From assembly GCF_932276165.1 (NCBI RefSeq), contig NC_064002.1, positions 6,448,001-6,512,000 on the forward strand: DNA of 64,000 nucleotides, in the 5' to 3' direction. This DNA comes from Plutella xylostella. Its lineage: Eukaryota > Arthropoda > Insecta > Lepidoptera > Plutellidae. Made by a program: the position numbers and the translations under genes. Position 1 is the stretch's first letter. Each line of letters starts with the position of its first letter. This document shows positions 10,801 to 25,136 of the stretch, in pieces. Under the pieces are notes generated by a model. The model saw nothing but the letters and a program-made list of their open reading frames with translations, ran no database searches and was not told where the DNA came from.

Positions 10801-13784
10801 GGACCGAAAGATAAGGCAGAATATTCAAACAAAGCTTTTATGTAATTAATTATCATAACATCTTTTATTCTATATTATTATTAAAATTTTACATGTTTAG
10901 CTCAAACATTAAGAAAGAAATAATATTTAACATCTCGATAATATACAGCTCTACTATTTTTATGATCCACTTAACGATAAAAAATAATATATTGCAAAAT
11001 ATTCCATTGTTACATCGACATCTCATAATAGACGAAATTCGGATAACAAGGTGGGGTGCAATCACAAAAAATTATACAAATAAAAAAGGTAGGTAAGTAA
11101 AAACTAAAGTATGGCAATCGATAGATACAGAAAGTGCGCTTTTTATACAATCACATGATCACTGTCTCAAAATATTGTTTTGCTTAACTATTATATTGAA
11201 ACTATTTACAGACATTTCTACTGATTAATAAAAGTATCACATGGAAATACTAAAGTTTACTACTGAAACATGTGCAGTTAGAAGTGCATTCGTAAAGCTA
11301 ATGCGCTACACATCCGACAGTGTATAGTTGTATACCTAGCATATATTAACTCACTATAATATTAGGTAATGGACGCAGTGATGCAGACAGGTAGCCGCAT
11401 TAGCTTTACAAAAGGCGTTCTCTATAAAGCTACATTTAGACCAACTTTACTTACAGATTGTGGTTATTGAAAATAAGTCTACAGAAGAACATGTCAATAC
11501 TTTTTATACAATACTCTCATCTTCAGATTTCAGTTCGCGGACAAATATTATTATGTAGATTTAATACTATCTATAGATCGCCTTTAGGCATATTATTGCA
11601 ACATTTTAAAATTATATTATGCATTTAAATGATAGTTTAGTTTCAATTTATATTAAGCTGTATAGTATAGATGTCCGTGAAAAATTCGATGATCTTACGT
11701 TAAAATAATCTACACGAGTTTTCTGAGTTAAATTGTAAATAAATAACAAACTAAACATGCATCGGTGACCAAATATATAAATCTTGAAGTAAATGCATTA
11801 CACATAATATCTTGATGCAAAATCTTTACAATCAGAAGGAAGTGTTCATACAAAAAGCACACAATCCGAAAAAGGTAAACATTTTGAGCAATCACAGGCC
11901 GAACCGTTCCACTCACTGGGAGATCTATATCGCACTACTAGGATATCAATCCACTATCGAACAATATAATTAAGTATTAAAAATAATTTCAAGGTACTCT
12001 TGCAAAAGACTCTAGCTAGATATTAAAAGAAATTAGGAGTGAGTTTGTTTCATAAATGAAATAAAATAGCTTTGAACTAATCAATAATAGAAGTTATCAA
12101 TAAATCACGCGCAGACCAAAAATATTTTTCTTTTTTACGTTATAGTGAATTCATTAAATTGAATAAACTTGAGAATCGGATTTCTGAGTATGTATGGTGC
12201 ACGACTAATTTCCATCAACTAAATTCAGACTGTCACTTAAACCCTAGGCCACGCTTTAAAAACTAAAATATAAGCTAAAACTATAAAATTAAATCAAATA
12301 TATGAAGATAACAAACAGAATATTTTGCAAAGTGTTGTCTGTATGTATAATGCAAGCTCTAAATCACTGGGGCCAGAGGGCAGGCAAAAGGGGTCCTCAC
12401 AACATCCATTCGTTGCATTAGCACACTGACACAATTAAAATTAAGTATAATAAAAAAATCACAAGGGAAACCTATACATCTATTAGCAAAGAAAATAATG
12501 TAAGCCTGCGAAATTGATACGATGTTAAACACAAATAATGTGGGCAAAAGCGCGTCACAGTCACTACTCTAAATTCTTTGCTAAAGACTATTGAATGAGA
12601 ATTAATGAGAACATGTTAATAAGACAGCTGCAACAATCCATTGTGATGTGGACCGATAAAACTCTGATCACTCCAGCTTAAACTTTATTAACACAGATTT
12701 AACCTCTACAAATGGCTAATGTAGGTAGTGAAACGCTAAATACTTACACATGTAACACGTTACCACTAACAATAGGACAAGCCCTAGATCCCTAGCTCGG
12801 GTCCGAAACCCTTTATACACGCTACAAAAAGTAAAACGATAAAAAACAACTATAATTTAGTTACTTATACATTATGCGTACAAAAAATCTAGCCATCGCT
12901 CCCTAGATGCTCTACGTATATTAGATCGTTAATAAATAAACATATCGTTGAGATACATAAACATTATTACATATATAAAAATAATATAACATATACATAT
13001 TATAAAAAACCCGACGCATTTTCACCACGTCATCTTATATTTACCTCTTCTATATACAATATTTACAAGGGAAATAAAAACAATTTGTACTTGCAGAAAA
13101 ACCGTGAAGATAAGAATTAACAGAAATATACAATCCGCACGTACGGTGTGTTCTAAAAACGAGTTCATATAAAAATTACTTTAATTATTATTATATTACA
13201 GGTTGATAGCCGCCGCAGTTCATCGAGTGGCCGCCGGGCGGCGCTGCGAGATTTACAAAAATATTTATTTTACATAATATTAAGTGTTTGTGGAGTTTAG
13301 CAGCTGGGTCTATCTGTCGCAGCGCTTGGGCTCGCCCGCGGCCGCGCCGACACCGGCCGCGCTGGCCCCATCTGTCGGACAAAGGCATCACTTTAACATT
13401 TCATTCACTACTTTAGGTACTAACGTGCAATCGTCGTCCACAGTCAAGATGGTCAGTTTTATTTGGATTTTTTTAACTAATATCTATTATAATATGTATT
13501 AAAAATTCTGCCGTGAATTAAAATGGAATAAGAATATTAGTGCAGCTTTAAAAGGGTAGGTTTTTTCTCGTTGAATTTATTTTACGACCTAAATTTGTAA
13601 GCTTTATGGTTATAAATAGTAAGATACAATCTAGTAATAAAATGGATAAATAAAATAATAGTAGGTACATATTACATTAACTACATGTACATTTCAACTA
13701 TACTTGCTAACATTATAAACTGTAATATATGCGATAATGTAGATTAAACTAAAAATTTACTGTACTAAAACAACTCGAACTACA
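7871..13784. other. Gene-free interval: 3' UTRs of cwo (+) and upSET (-) and intergenic DNA
   Basis: cwo ends at 7870 and upSET ends at 13785 on the opposite strand, so both 3' UTRs run into this 5.9 kb. It is AT-rich with many short GTAGGTA/TACCTAC runs and no coding exon. AATAAA-type signals are frequent, and none can be chosen by eye. A short GC-rich island at 13200-13400 stands out and is discussed in the findings. Confidence 0.6.
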
Positions 13785-16700
13785 CTACGGACCCCGATGT
13801 CCCCATTTGAGTGACACGTCTTGTTTGTTCCACGCGGGACCCGCGCGCTTGTCACTAGTCACATTCGACGCGTCTATTTGCCCCACGATGCCGAAGTGCA
13901 TGGTATTGATGGTGTCTACTGGCAGCTGTGTGGCATTGCCTGGGGCGCTATGTGTCGTACCGGTGTCGGTGGGCGGCCGGGACTCCTCGTCGTCGGGCAG
14001 GGCCAGGCCGAACTCCCGCCGCAGCCGCGAGCTCAGGTTCTCCCGCTGTCTCTCCGAGGCTGTAGGCTGCGCGTCGAAGACACCTAGAATCGAATTGCAT
14101 TGTTTATGATAATGTACAAGAGCAGCTAGACTAAAAGGGAACTGGACAAAAAAATTCAGACAATATTAGTTATGAGGTTGATTCGACTACTGGTAGCCAG
14201 CCACTCGCCACCTATCATATCTATTTTCAATATCTCTGAAAATACCAAAATCCTAATCGATAGTCTTTAGGCATACAAAATGTTGATTAAAATAATAGTT
14301 TTGCTATTCAGATCGAATAAGGAAATAAAATCCCTCGTCGTTGGCACATGCCGGGCCTCGTGCGACGCAATTGTGCCTATACCATGCACAACTACGTATT
14401 AAGCTTATGTATGTATGTATGATTGTATATGTTGTGTACTCGGTGCTTCAAGGCCGAATCGCTCTAAAGTCTGACAGTGACTCACAGATAGCGATGCTTG
14501 CGCTTTTAGTATAATGGTTAAATTATGCCGTTTTAATAAACTATACAACTTTGAATGTTATTTTTCGCTATCATTTTATCATACTAAAGCACCAACAATT
14601 TGGTAAGTTATGAGTACCTACATGTTGATGCAAATAAACATGTTACTCAATTTGTAAGTCTGCGGTAACCAAGTGACATGACAAGCCGTAAAAGCAACAA
14701 CATCAACACACTGCATTTATGTTTATTACATAACGACTGCAATCGATAAAGAGGGTCATATCCATTGACATATATATTACTGCGTAAGGACAGGCCAAAC
14801 CACTCAAGAAAATGGCACCCGCGCGTTGGCCCTAAAATAGACATTTTAGGGCCAACGGTCCTCAGTCGACAGTTGTCTGTGACGGAGAGATGAGTCTTTG
14901 TTTCTTGTGTAAATATGCCTATTTTTGTTGTGAAAGGCTACAAAAACTATGATACGAAGGTCAAAAAGGAATATGGAATATCGTATCATCCTTAATTAAT
15001 AAATAAACACATTTTAAAGCGATAATTATTTTACTACCAAAGGCTACAATGGCCGCACGATGTAACCTTGTACGGACGTCCGCATGCAACTCACTCATAT
15101 TATTATGTACCTACTGTCCGGTGTGACGGTAAAATATGAACGCACGTACAAGGTTGCGTCGTCAGGATAAGTAGCTCGGCTCTGACATAGTTCCAACAAA
15201 TTATGACAGATGGCAGTTATTTGGCTTGTATGAAGAAGGTTTGAGTAAAATGTTCTGAAGGGCGTATCCTTCCTTTTGAAATCATTGGTCATATCGCATT
15301 TCATAATTACTTTGTTTATTTAGATTATTTAATACACGGATTCATAAAAGTTTATAGGTTAGGTATGAATGAGTGATCGATTTCTTATTTATTAACCACG
15401 ATGTGTAAAAAATAGAAAAAAAGGAAATGCACTGCCAATAAAGTAGGAACTATCGATAAAAACTACATTATTCAAATACTCTATAACACGCGATGTGTCG
15501 ACACGAACTAATAGCTTCATAGCACGATCAACGTATAGGAGATAATATTTTGAGTTCTATTCCTTACCAATTACTGGCGTATATTGAACTTCTTAGCTCA
15601 TAGAATCGAGTTTGCTGTCGATTTACCGTAAGTAGCGTAATTGACTAAATTGCTTGTCAGACGATGTAAATATCTAGTAAGTATGTACCTACTAGAGAAC
15701 AACGGGAGTTGATACGAGACAAAACAAAGCGAAAGTTTGTGCTACATCCTCTAATTGTTTAAATGATGTACAATCATTGAGTTTGACTGTCGTTATTATG
15801 AACTTACATTAAACCAGTAGTAACAGTATTTTTAGGGTTCCGTAGCCAAAATGGCAAAAACGGAACCCTTATAGTTTCGTCATGTCCGTCTGTCCGTCTG
15901 TCACAGCCGATTTACTCGGAAACTATAAGTACTACAGTGATGAAATTTGATAGGAATATGTGTTGTATGAACCGCTACAAAAAAATGACACTAAATAGTA
16001 AAAAAAAGAATTGGGGGTGGGGCCCCCCATACATGTAACTGAGGGATGAAATTTTTTTTTTCGATGTACATACCCGTGTGGGGTATCAATGGAAAGGTCT
16101 TTTAAAATGATATAAAGTTTTCGAAAATACATTTTTCTTAAAGTGAACGGTTTTTGAGATATCAGCTCTCAAAGTCGTAAAAAGTATGTCCCCCCCCCTC
16201 TATTTTTATAACTACGGGGTATAAAATTCTAAAAAAAATAGAGGTGATGCATGCTAATTAACTCTTTCAACGATTTTTGGTTTGATCAAAGTATCTCTTA
16301 TAGTTTTTGAGATAGGTTGATTTAACTGTAATTTTGCTGCTACGGAACCCTTTGTGCGCGAGCCCGACTCGCACTTGGCCGGTTTTTGTTAGTAAACAAG
16401 CCTTGTCTCATACTAATATTAATATCAAGTTGGTGGGCTTGCGATGTTTCAAACTTTTAATATCGCTAGATATAGAACCGATTTTAAAATGATTACCTAT
16501 ACAACTGTATGCATAAAATTTGTCAGACACGTTTTATCCCGGAGAAATCCAATAAAGTGAAGTGAAGCGCGCGGGATAAAAAGCTACATCAAATTACTCT
16601 CGACGCTCCTGTCAGGACATTAGTGGGAGACTCGACAACCGGAAAAGTGTTATCTCATTCTGACAGCTTCATTGCCACTTTATTGGAGAATATAAAGCAA

Positions 16701-19700
16701 TACTTCTCCCAATAAGCTACTTATAAGTCAAAACCCTACATTGCTGGTACGAATATTGCGAAGACCAGGCAAATAGCGACATCATTTTGTATGTTCGTTT
16801 ATAGATATGAATTTGCGTTTATATTTCCGGACGATATAGAACATCGAGGGCACAGTTGACTATATCTCCTGAAAACTTACACAAAGACAGATAGACATAG
16901 TAGAAACGAACCTTTAGGCGGAACAATTGTAGTAGTAGTGGCGAGCGCTCGATGCAGCCTCTGCTCTAGGTCGTCAGCGGCGGCGGCGGCGGCGGCCTCG
17001 AGGCGCAGCGGCGACAGTGAACCCGCACCCGACGACTCCGACGACCACTCGCCGACGCCCGGCGTGGGCTCGTTGCTCGACGAGTTCAGGTTCATCAGGT
17101 GCTCCGGGTCGGTACTGGGAGGGCCCTTGTGCCGCTTCCGGTATTCGGATATAGAGAGCTGTGGAGTGGTAGGAGGTTTAGTAAGGGTTTCTGGCTGGAG
17201 AGGTTACTTTTAGGGGTGAAGTTACTGTAAATGCTGCGAGATTATGTGTAAAATTTTAATCTGAAGACATTTTACTACTGAATATGTGCAATATTTAAAA
17301 CAGCAAACATTACACACAAAAACTTTATGGTATCACAATGGAAAATGTTACCTTTCTCCGGACAGGCTTGGGCTTGTCGACAGGCGGGGGGTTGAGCCGG
17401 GGGTCGTTGCTCCTGGCGCAGTACTTGCTCGGAGTCTTGCCGGGCGACGGCGTCAGCGGGCCCGGCTTGTTCGCCTGGTCCGAGCTCTTCAGCACTCCCG
17501 AGAGCAAAACACTGTTATTTGAGTCCATATTGTTAACACGTGTCAAGATCTCCTGCACACTCTTGAGCTCATCACTGGCCGTAATACTGTCCTTCTCGAA
17601 TAAACTACCGTCTAAACTCGTCGTTCTGTCTATTGCACTTTTTATTATGTTAAGGTTAGGCACATTATCGTTAATTTGCGTATCTAAGTTGTAACTCTGG
17701 TTCATATTGCTAAATATGCCGGAGAATAGGCCCGTCGAGTTGAACCTCGAGGAAAATGGTACTGTTGTGTTGTCTAATATAGAGGGTTTGTCATGATAGG
17801 TGGTGGTGGGAGGTGGCACCGGTTCGGGTTTGGGGAGTGGTGAGACGATGGTCTTGATGACGTTTTCCCGTGTGTCGACTATGGGTACTGCGGGCGGCGG
17901 GCCCGGCTCGTCGGGCAGCGGGATGAGCGCGGGCGCCACCACGGGCACGACGGCGGGCGGCCCCGCCCCCACCCCGGCCCCCGCCCCCGCGCCCAGCGCC
18001 TCCGGGGGCGGCACGTGCTCGGCCGGCAACGGTATAGTCTCCACGGCCGGCAGGGGGATGTTCTCCGTCGTCACATAGTGTATCTTCGGGTCCCCCTCCT
18101 CATGGACATCTCCGTTCAACTCGCTCGAGTCGTTTTCCGTCCGCAACTGAATACTGATTTGGTCATCCACCATGTTGAGATCAAAATTCAAGTTGACCTT
18201 CTTGCGTTTCTCTTTTGGCGGCTTCTTGTTTCTGCTCTTCAATATGAGTATATTTTCCGTGTGGAAGGAGTGTATTTTCTTCTGTATGTCGTCCATCTCG
18301 TCGCGCTGCGGGGAGGAGTTCCCGCTGGTGTCGGCGGACTGCGACTGCGAGCCGTCCTTCTTCTCCTGCGGACTACCCGCGTCCTTCGCTTCACTCGGAG
18401 GTTCGCTCTCCTTGACCAGCGGAAGGGGCGTGATCGTCGTGTCAATCTCCATGGGGACGACTTTATTGTAGTTGCTCTCCTCACAGGGCGTGTTTTCGCC
18501 TACATTGTTGTTGATGGTCTTGATGTCCTCGAGCTTGGTGATGACGGGCGGGCCGGTGGGCACGGGCACGCCGATGATGCGGCGGATGTGCTCGGAGTCG
18601 TGCGGGCCGCGCAGGTTGAGGTTGAGGATGTCGAGATGCTCCATGTGCTGGTCGTCGGAGCCCTGGCCGCTGTCGGAGCGCGTGCGGTCGCGCGGGTACA
18701 GGCTCTCCATGAGCGAGCGCGCGCTGCACAGCCGCTCCGCCGGACGCTTCTCGTCCTTCACCGGCGAGTCCTCCGATGTCAGGTTGGGCGACGTCTCTTC
18801 TATACACTGTTGAGGTAATGTTCTGTTAGTATCGACCTGGGCAACTACACCTGAAAATGGGAAGGAAACTGAAAAATACTTACAGGCACAATATGCGGTT
18901 CACAGGACAACGATTCCCGCGCTAGTCGCCTTTTTTTAAGTGGCGTTATCATTTCGTTGGGCGGTGATTCTGGAACAAAAGTTTCTACATTTCAATTATA
19001 GTAATTCCGAACTCATTAGCCAATTTTACCAACAATAGAATAACAAAATACGTACCGACAACAGGCGAGTCGCTCTCCTCACTAATGGCCTGTCTGAGCC
19101 ACCTCTTCTTGGCGCTGTGCTGCGGCGGCGCGGAGGGCGTGACGGGCTCTACTTCGGGCGGCGGCACTTGGCGCGTAATCCTCTTGGACTTCTTGGGCGG
19201 TCTACTCCGGTCGCGGCCGGGCGTGCGCGGCGGCGACGCCGGCTCCTCCATCTCCGACTGCCCACCAGACAAATCACCAATCATTGTAGACGCCACTCGC
19301 ACTAGGCTCTCTAATGAAGTGGCAGAAACAAGTGAAGATCTGTAAGGCGAGCGGTAAGGCGACGGCGTGCGCTCGGGCGAGCGGCCCACCCACTCGTTGG
19401 CCATCGTTTTCTTAGTCTTTGGCAGTTTGAAGGCGGACTCGACGGACCCGACGGCGGCTTCCACAAGTAGACACGCCGAGCTCAGACCGAGGTCCTGCAA
19501 CAAAATGATATTTATAAACAACGATGCTCAACAATTGTAACTCCCAAATAATATAACAGTACGAAAATGAAATAAAGTATTAAGTAATTAAAGCTTGTCT
19601 CGTAGAGATTGCTATAAGCAATAAGGCCGCCTGTTTGTACTGTTTTTTTTTTCGTCTTGGTGCAAATAAATTGTATTGTATTTTATTACCTCATTGACAG

Positions 19701-22700
19701 CGTCGCTGTTTCGCTCAGGCGGCGTGTTCTGGTTGGGCGCGGAGACGCGGCGCGGGGGCGCGCGCGGGGAGGCGCGGGGCGAGGGTGGCGCGGGCGCCTC
19801 ATCGCCTGACGTCACCATGTCGCTGTCGGCCGAGTTCAGGCGCCGCCGGTTCGACTGTGATGTGGTGCGCGCACGGCCTTTGCGCCTAGAAGTGGGGTTT
19901 ATTGTTAGTATCAGCTTTATAACTAGTAAATTTTGAAATAAATATGACTGGATATTTTATTATTTGCAACAATTCTGATCTAAAATATGTAGGTAATCAG
20001 AACATTGCCCAAAAACAGTAAGCACATAGAATTTGAAGTAATATTCCAAAACAAAAAATTTAGAACGATAGGATTTAGACTTAAGCGTCCCAGAACACTA
20101 TGTACAATAAAAAAACTACCAAAATTAAAGGAATATGAATCTTACTTCCTCCTCCGCTTGGTATTTGCATGTGTGTCTTCCTCTTCATCTTTGTCAGCGG
20201 CGTGCGGGTGCGGGTCGGACTCGCGTCGCTTCTGTCTCTCTTTCACCTCTTGCTTTCTCTGTTCCGCCTTCTCCATGCGCTCAAACGCCTTCATTATAGC
20301 CTCCATCTTGCGCTCCTCTCGCGTCTGCAAGTAATAAGTCACATTATAGAACTGATATTCTCTATTACATAATATAAAGGAATTATGAAAAAAAACTATA
20401 ATTTTTGTTTTAATCTGCATATATGCATGGGTTTTTTTGAGCTATACCTACAGGCATACTAAAATAATAAAATCTGCACCTTTAAGTAGCGTAGGTATCA
20501 ATCGTGTAAAATAAATAACGAGTTTCTGCACTTACCATCTTCTTCTTGTCCTTATCCTTTGTCTTGGCGGGCAGTTTGTCTTGCGAGTCGTCCGTCTTGT
20601 CGTCCATCGAGTCTTGATTAGTGACGCAGTTTGTCCGCGACGTGCGCGCCGAACGGTCGTGGCACGCCGACCGCGCCGCCAGCTCGCGAGTCATGGGCCT
20701 CTCGTCTTCCACCTTCACTTCTGCTTTCACGACCTCCTTGGCAGGCTCAGACGGGAAATACTTCAACGGCTTCTCCGGCTTTTCGAGTTCTTCTTCAGAT
20801 AGGACCGCTTCCTTCTCTACTTTCGGTTCTTCTTTGATAGGTTCCTCTGCTTTGACCGGTGGTGATGCTTTGACTGGTGGCGGTGCTTTGACCGGTGACG
20901 GCACTTTGACTGGAGTGACGGGCGCCGCGATGGGCTCCTCGACTATCTCCATTTTGATCTCTTCTGCTGGCGGTTCCGGTGGCGTCTCCACTACCGGCGT
21001 GGGCTCGGGCGGCGCGGCGCAGTCCGGCTCGTCTATGTCCTCCGGCTTCATCTCCTCTTTGGCCATCAGATCTATTTCTGGCTTCTCTTCCTTGATTTCT
21101 GTTTCTACTTTCATCGGTTGGTCAAAATTGAGAACCGGAACTGCATGTTTCACGGGAGACATCAGCTTGAACTCCAGTTTTATTGGAGATTTCTTCTCCG
21201 ATTTTATTGGTGGTGATAGCAGCGGCGGAGTTTCTTTTACGGGCGTCAAAGGCGGCCCCAGTGGAGGCGACATAGGCGATGACGACACACTGGTGCAACG
21301 ATTCCTGCTCCTCTTCTCTCTCGGAGGGTAATCAATACTTTTACGCGGCATCATAGAATTGAGTCCATTGACCTTGCAGTGTTTAGGGTTGCCGCACGCG
21401 CAGGGCTGCTTGCTGCCGGTGCCGTCGTGGCCCACGGTGATCTCCGTGTTGGACTGGATGGTGCCGATGGTGACGAGGTACACGTGGAGGGTGCCCTTCA
21501 CGATGCAGTGCTGCAGCTCCGCGTTGGGCTTGCACGAGCGCCGCACGAAGCGCGCCTCGTTGCCGTACGTGCGAGTGTCGATACATATCTGCGTATTGTC
21601 CTTCGGCAGGCGGTAGAAGAACACGAACGGGCCGGGCTTCTGGCTGCCCGCGCGGCCCACGTTCTGCAGCTGCGGCCTGTGCTGATTGGACAGCATGTAT
21701 TTGCCCCGTAACTCTATGACGGGGGTGCTCTCCTTCAAGTCTTTCGTAGCGATGAGTATTTTCCCGCCGGCGTGCGGCACGGTGGTGCAGAGGTGCGCGG
21801 TGATGGCCGACGCCATGCTCGGGGAGCTGCCCAGCTTGCTGCTGTAGCGGATGATCTTGGCCCGCAACTCGGGGCTGTAGTGGTTCGTCACGGCCGACTC
21901 GTACGACTCCTGCCAGTGCGACTGATTGGACAGACTCGAGCTGTATTTGCTCCTGTTCATCATCATCTCCTTCTTACGTTTCACTCTCTTTTCGGAGAGC
22001 TTCCTCTTTGTTCCTTTTCTGATGACTTCGGTTTTCTTGGGTCGTTTGGGCCCTCGCTTGGGCAGCGGCAGGGCGGGCGCGGGCGGCGGCGGCGGCGCGG
22101 GCGCGGGCGGCGTGTAGGTGGCGCAGGCGCCGCTGGTGTTGGCGTAGGTGGTGACGGTGAGCAGGCGCTTGCGGCGCGCGAGCCCCGGGAAGCGGCCGTA
22201 CTCGGACGAGTCGGAGTCGGAGGCGCCGAGCGCGTGCAGCTCCTCCCTCTTGCGCATCTGGATGGCGCGCGCGTGGCGGCGGTCGATGGGGCGCGGCTGG
22301 CACATCTCGCACATGTACGCGTCGGGGATGTTGTTGCGGTCGATGCCCATGCAGTCCACGTGCTGCCACTCGCCGCAGCGGTCGCAGCAGATCATGTAGC
22401 CGTCGTCGTGCGTGAAGTCGCAGATGCAGCGCGTCTTGCCCTCCTCCTCCACCTCGGGCGCGGTCTCGGTGTCGCTGCCGCCGCGCTCGCCGGGCGCCCG
22501 GTCGCCCTCCACGGACGAGATCACCGAGCCGGCGTCGTCGTCCTGCGCCGCCAGCGGCTGCGGCTTGTAGAGGGACATTTGCACCGACGCAGCGGGTACG
22601 GGCGGTCCGATAACGCTCGTGGGGACGGCTGATGGCTGTACGTGCTGGACTTCATAGGTAGCTATGGTGGTGGCTACTGGTGACGTCTGCTTCATGGGGC

Positions 22701-25101
22701 TGGGCGGGGAGGGCGCGACGGGCGCGGGCGGCACGACTGGGGCGGGCGGGGACGCGGCCGGCAGCTTCTGAGCCGGTAGAGAATATGTGTGGTCCAACAT
22801 GACGAGCGCCACGTTTTGGTAAGAATATCTCCGCAGCTCCTCCGAGAGGTTTGGACGCTCCTCCATGCCTATTATGTCATCTGCCGTCAGTAATGTTGAT
22901 GGATCGCCGCTAAAAAGAAAAAATACATTATAATAATTATGTTTTTTACTAATACAAAGTGGTACTGTTTTATATAATTCGTATAAATACTTACAATACA
23001 ATCCTTCTCTGGTAACAAGGTGGTTTAACATCTACATATTCATCAATTACTGGTGCCGACACGACACTGTGATTGGTAATGCTTGGGGTCGATGCCAACA
23101 TCAACTTGGGCTGTGAAAGCGACTGTAGAATTTGTGCAGTGAGTTGTTGATTGGCTGATACTTGAGAAATGTTGGGAGTTTTATTTGAATCTTGAGTGGT
23201 TCCATATGCATGGACGTATCGCAAGTTAGGCGTCGGTCCAGACTGCACATAGTGTGGTCCTTTATGATGGCTTGTACTTGTGGGACCTGTGGAGATAAGA
23301 ACCGGTCCACAAGGCGACTGGAGCACTATGCGCTCTTGTTTAGTAGCAGTTTTTTGCATAGACATAGGAGTAGGTAGCTTGTGAGTGGGGCTGCCCACTT
23401 TCTGAATGATCTTCGAGCTGTTGGTGTCAACGACGCCGTACGCCGGCTGTTGACTTTTGTAGCTAGCCACATTGGCAACCGGCCAATTCTTGCCATCCGA
23501 CTTATTAGTTGAGCCAGTTTGCTGTATTATTTTAATTGCCCTCGATTGCTTTTGAGTGTTAGACAGTGCACTGTTTTTTGAGCTTTTGAATGTGTTCACG
23601 GACTTTCTTCCTGTATGCACTGATAACTTGTTTGGTCCAGAAACGACACGAGATAAGATATGGCATTGTGTGTTGCCAGACGAAGCTGCCACCACTGCAT
23701 TCAGATTAGCACCGTTGTTTAGCTTATTTAATGGTTTACTAATATTTGTGCTCTTAGTAAAAGTTTGGCTGTAAGAAACATTCTTGACTGGACTATTACT
23801 GACGATGGTGGGTGCCAGGGAGCAACCAATCAATGATTGTGATTTGGGAGTTTTACCACTAAGAACAGAATTATTGAAGTGTTTTTGTGATATAACACTT
23901 GTACTTAATTTATACACATGATTCTGAGTGTAGACGGGGGTTGCAATGTCTTTACTTCCTTGTGTGACATATTGTTGTGAGTAAGCAGTAGAATTCTTGG
24001 GTATGGACACATTGCTAAGTATTTGAACCTTAGAGGTTTTTGGTCTGTAGCTTGTTTCTGTGACAAAATTGGTTCGTCGGGAGCCTGCTTGGCTTGCATC
24101 GTTTGAAACATAACTTTCACTGGTTATTATGAACTGTGACATCCTTGTGGGAGATATATCATCTTCAGTTTTGTTATCTGTGGGTGCACTAGTGGCCAGA
24201 AGAGTGGGTAGCCACAGGGTCTGGCTGCCGCCTGATACGTCAGGGGACACATTTTGAATGGCAGTGATGTTGCTTACTGTGGCATCCACATTTATTGTGA
24301 AGTTTTGAGGCAATTTTGCAACATTCTGAACAATTGCTGAGCTCAGAGGCGCCTGGATTAGGGTAGCAGTAGCATTGTCTGCATAATGGGCATCACTCGA
24401 GTCCTCCCCATCCTGTATTATAGGATAAGTAATGCGGCCCACATTATCTAAAGTGCCTTCTTCTAATCTCACTATACCAGAAAGGGTATCGACTGACATC
24501 TCTGTGTCACAAGGTTTTTCACTTATGTGGTATTCCACTTCTCTGTCTAAGTTTGCATTTGCAGAGTAGGCAGCATTTTCAGGGTTTGTAGAGTCTGGTT
24601 CAGGGTCTCCTCCGGAAGGGGATATGGGCACAGCCCTCAATACAGGAGTCCTGATAGGGAAACTCATATTATCCGCTAGTTTATGTTCCAATACATTTTC
24701 AAATGCATGTTCATTGGAGGTGGTCGGCCCGAAGTCCTGTAACAATTAATCAACTCTGTAGATATTACTTAATTAACATAGAAATGCATACATGGTCATC
24801 AAAATACATAATAATTGTAAGAGTTCACAGTCATTCTGAACAATGTAGCATATTAAGTAGAGTGTAATTTACATTAATGTGGTTTATACAAAATTAACCT
24901 GAAAATTGAATATTTCATATGAGGGTATCATACAAAGCTTATAAATTGTCTGGGTCAATCAAACATACAGAGTGCATTTATTAACATTTGATCAACATAC
25001 TGTTTTAGCCTCATAGTGGAAGTAATGTTGAAAGCTCACTAACATATCATTGTGTCCTAATTTTGTAATCCTAACTAATATTATAAATGCGAAAGTAACT
25101 G

Positions 25102-25136
<35 letters not shown>

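Larger units (their letters stand above)
14084..16911. other. Last intron of upSET, filled with repeats
   Basis: This 2.8 kb intron lies between coding exons 9 and 10. It holds a repeat with a central palindrome (14760-15287), a GGTTCCG-type interspersed repeat (15832-16388), and an imperfect inverted pair around TCCAATAAAGTG (about 16548-16695). No exon is seen. Confidence 0.8.

Noticed and set aside
10893..11096. 67-codon + strand ORF in the cwo-upSET interval
   Set aside because: Low-complexity Ile/Asn/Lys composition expected from AT-rich DNA, with no exon signals.
16548..16695. Imperfect inverted pair around TCCAATAAAGTG in the upSET last intron, considered as a MITE
   Set aside because: Arms are short and mismatched and the ends are not defined. 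It looks like a decayed dispersed repeat.
18015..18818. 267-codon + strand ORF opposite upSET exon 8
   Set aside because: It is the antisense shadow of a GC-rich, well-supported coding exon (17352-18806). Its composition is Arg/Val/Leu-rich with no domain.
21772..22632. 286-codon + strand ORF opposite the upSET PHD and SET exon
   Set aside because: Antisense shadow of upSET exon 3, driven by GC-rich codon third positions. Ala/Arg/Val-rich and without homology signals.
22391..24745. Possible separate gene for the Ser/Thr/Asn-rich 584-codon frame
   Set aside because: Its donor and acceptor join in phase to exon 1 and to the PHD exon, so it is upSET exon 2.
25104..25136. CRISPR-like or functional tandem array
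   Set aside because: It is a simple (TGTC)n microsatellite typical of the Helitron-like repeat that contains it.
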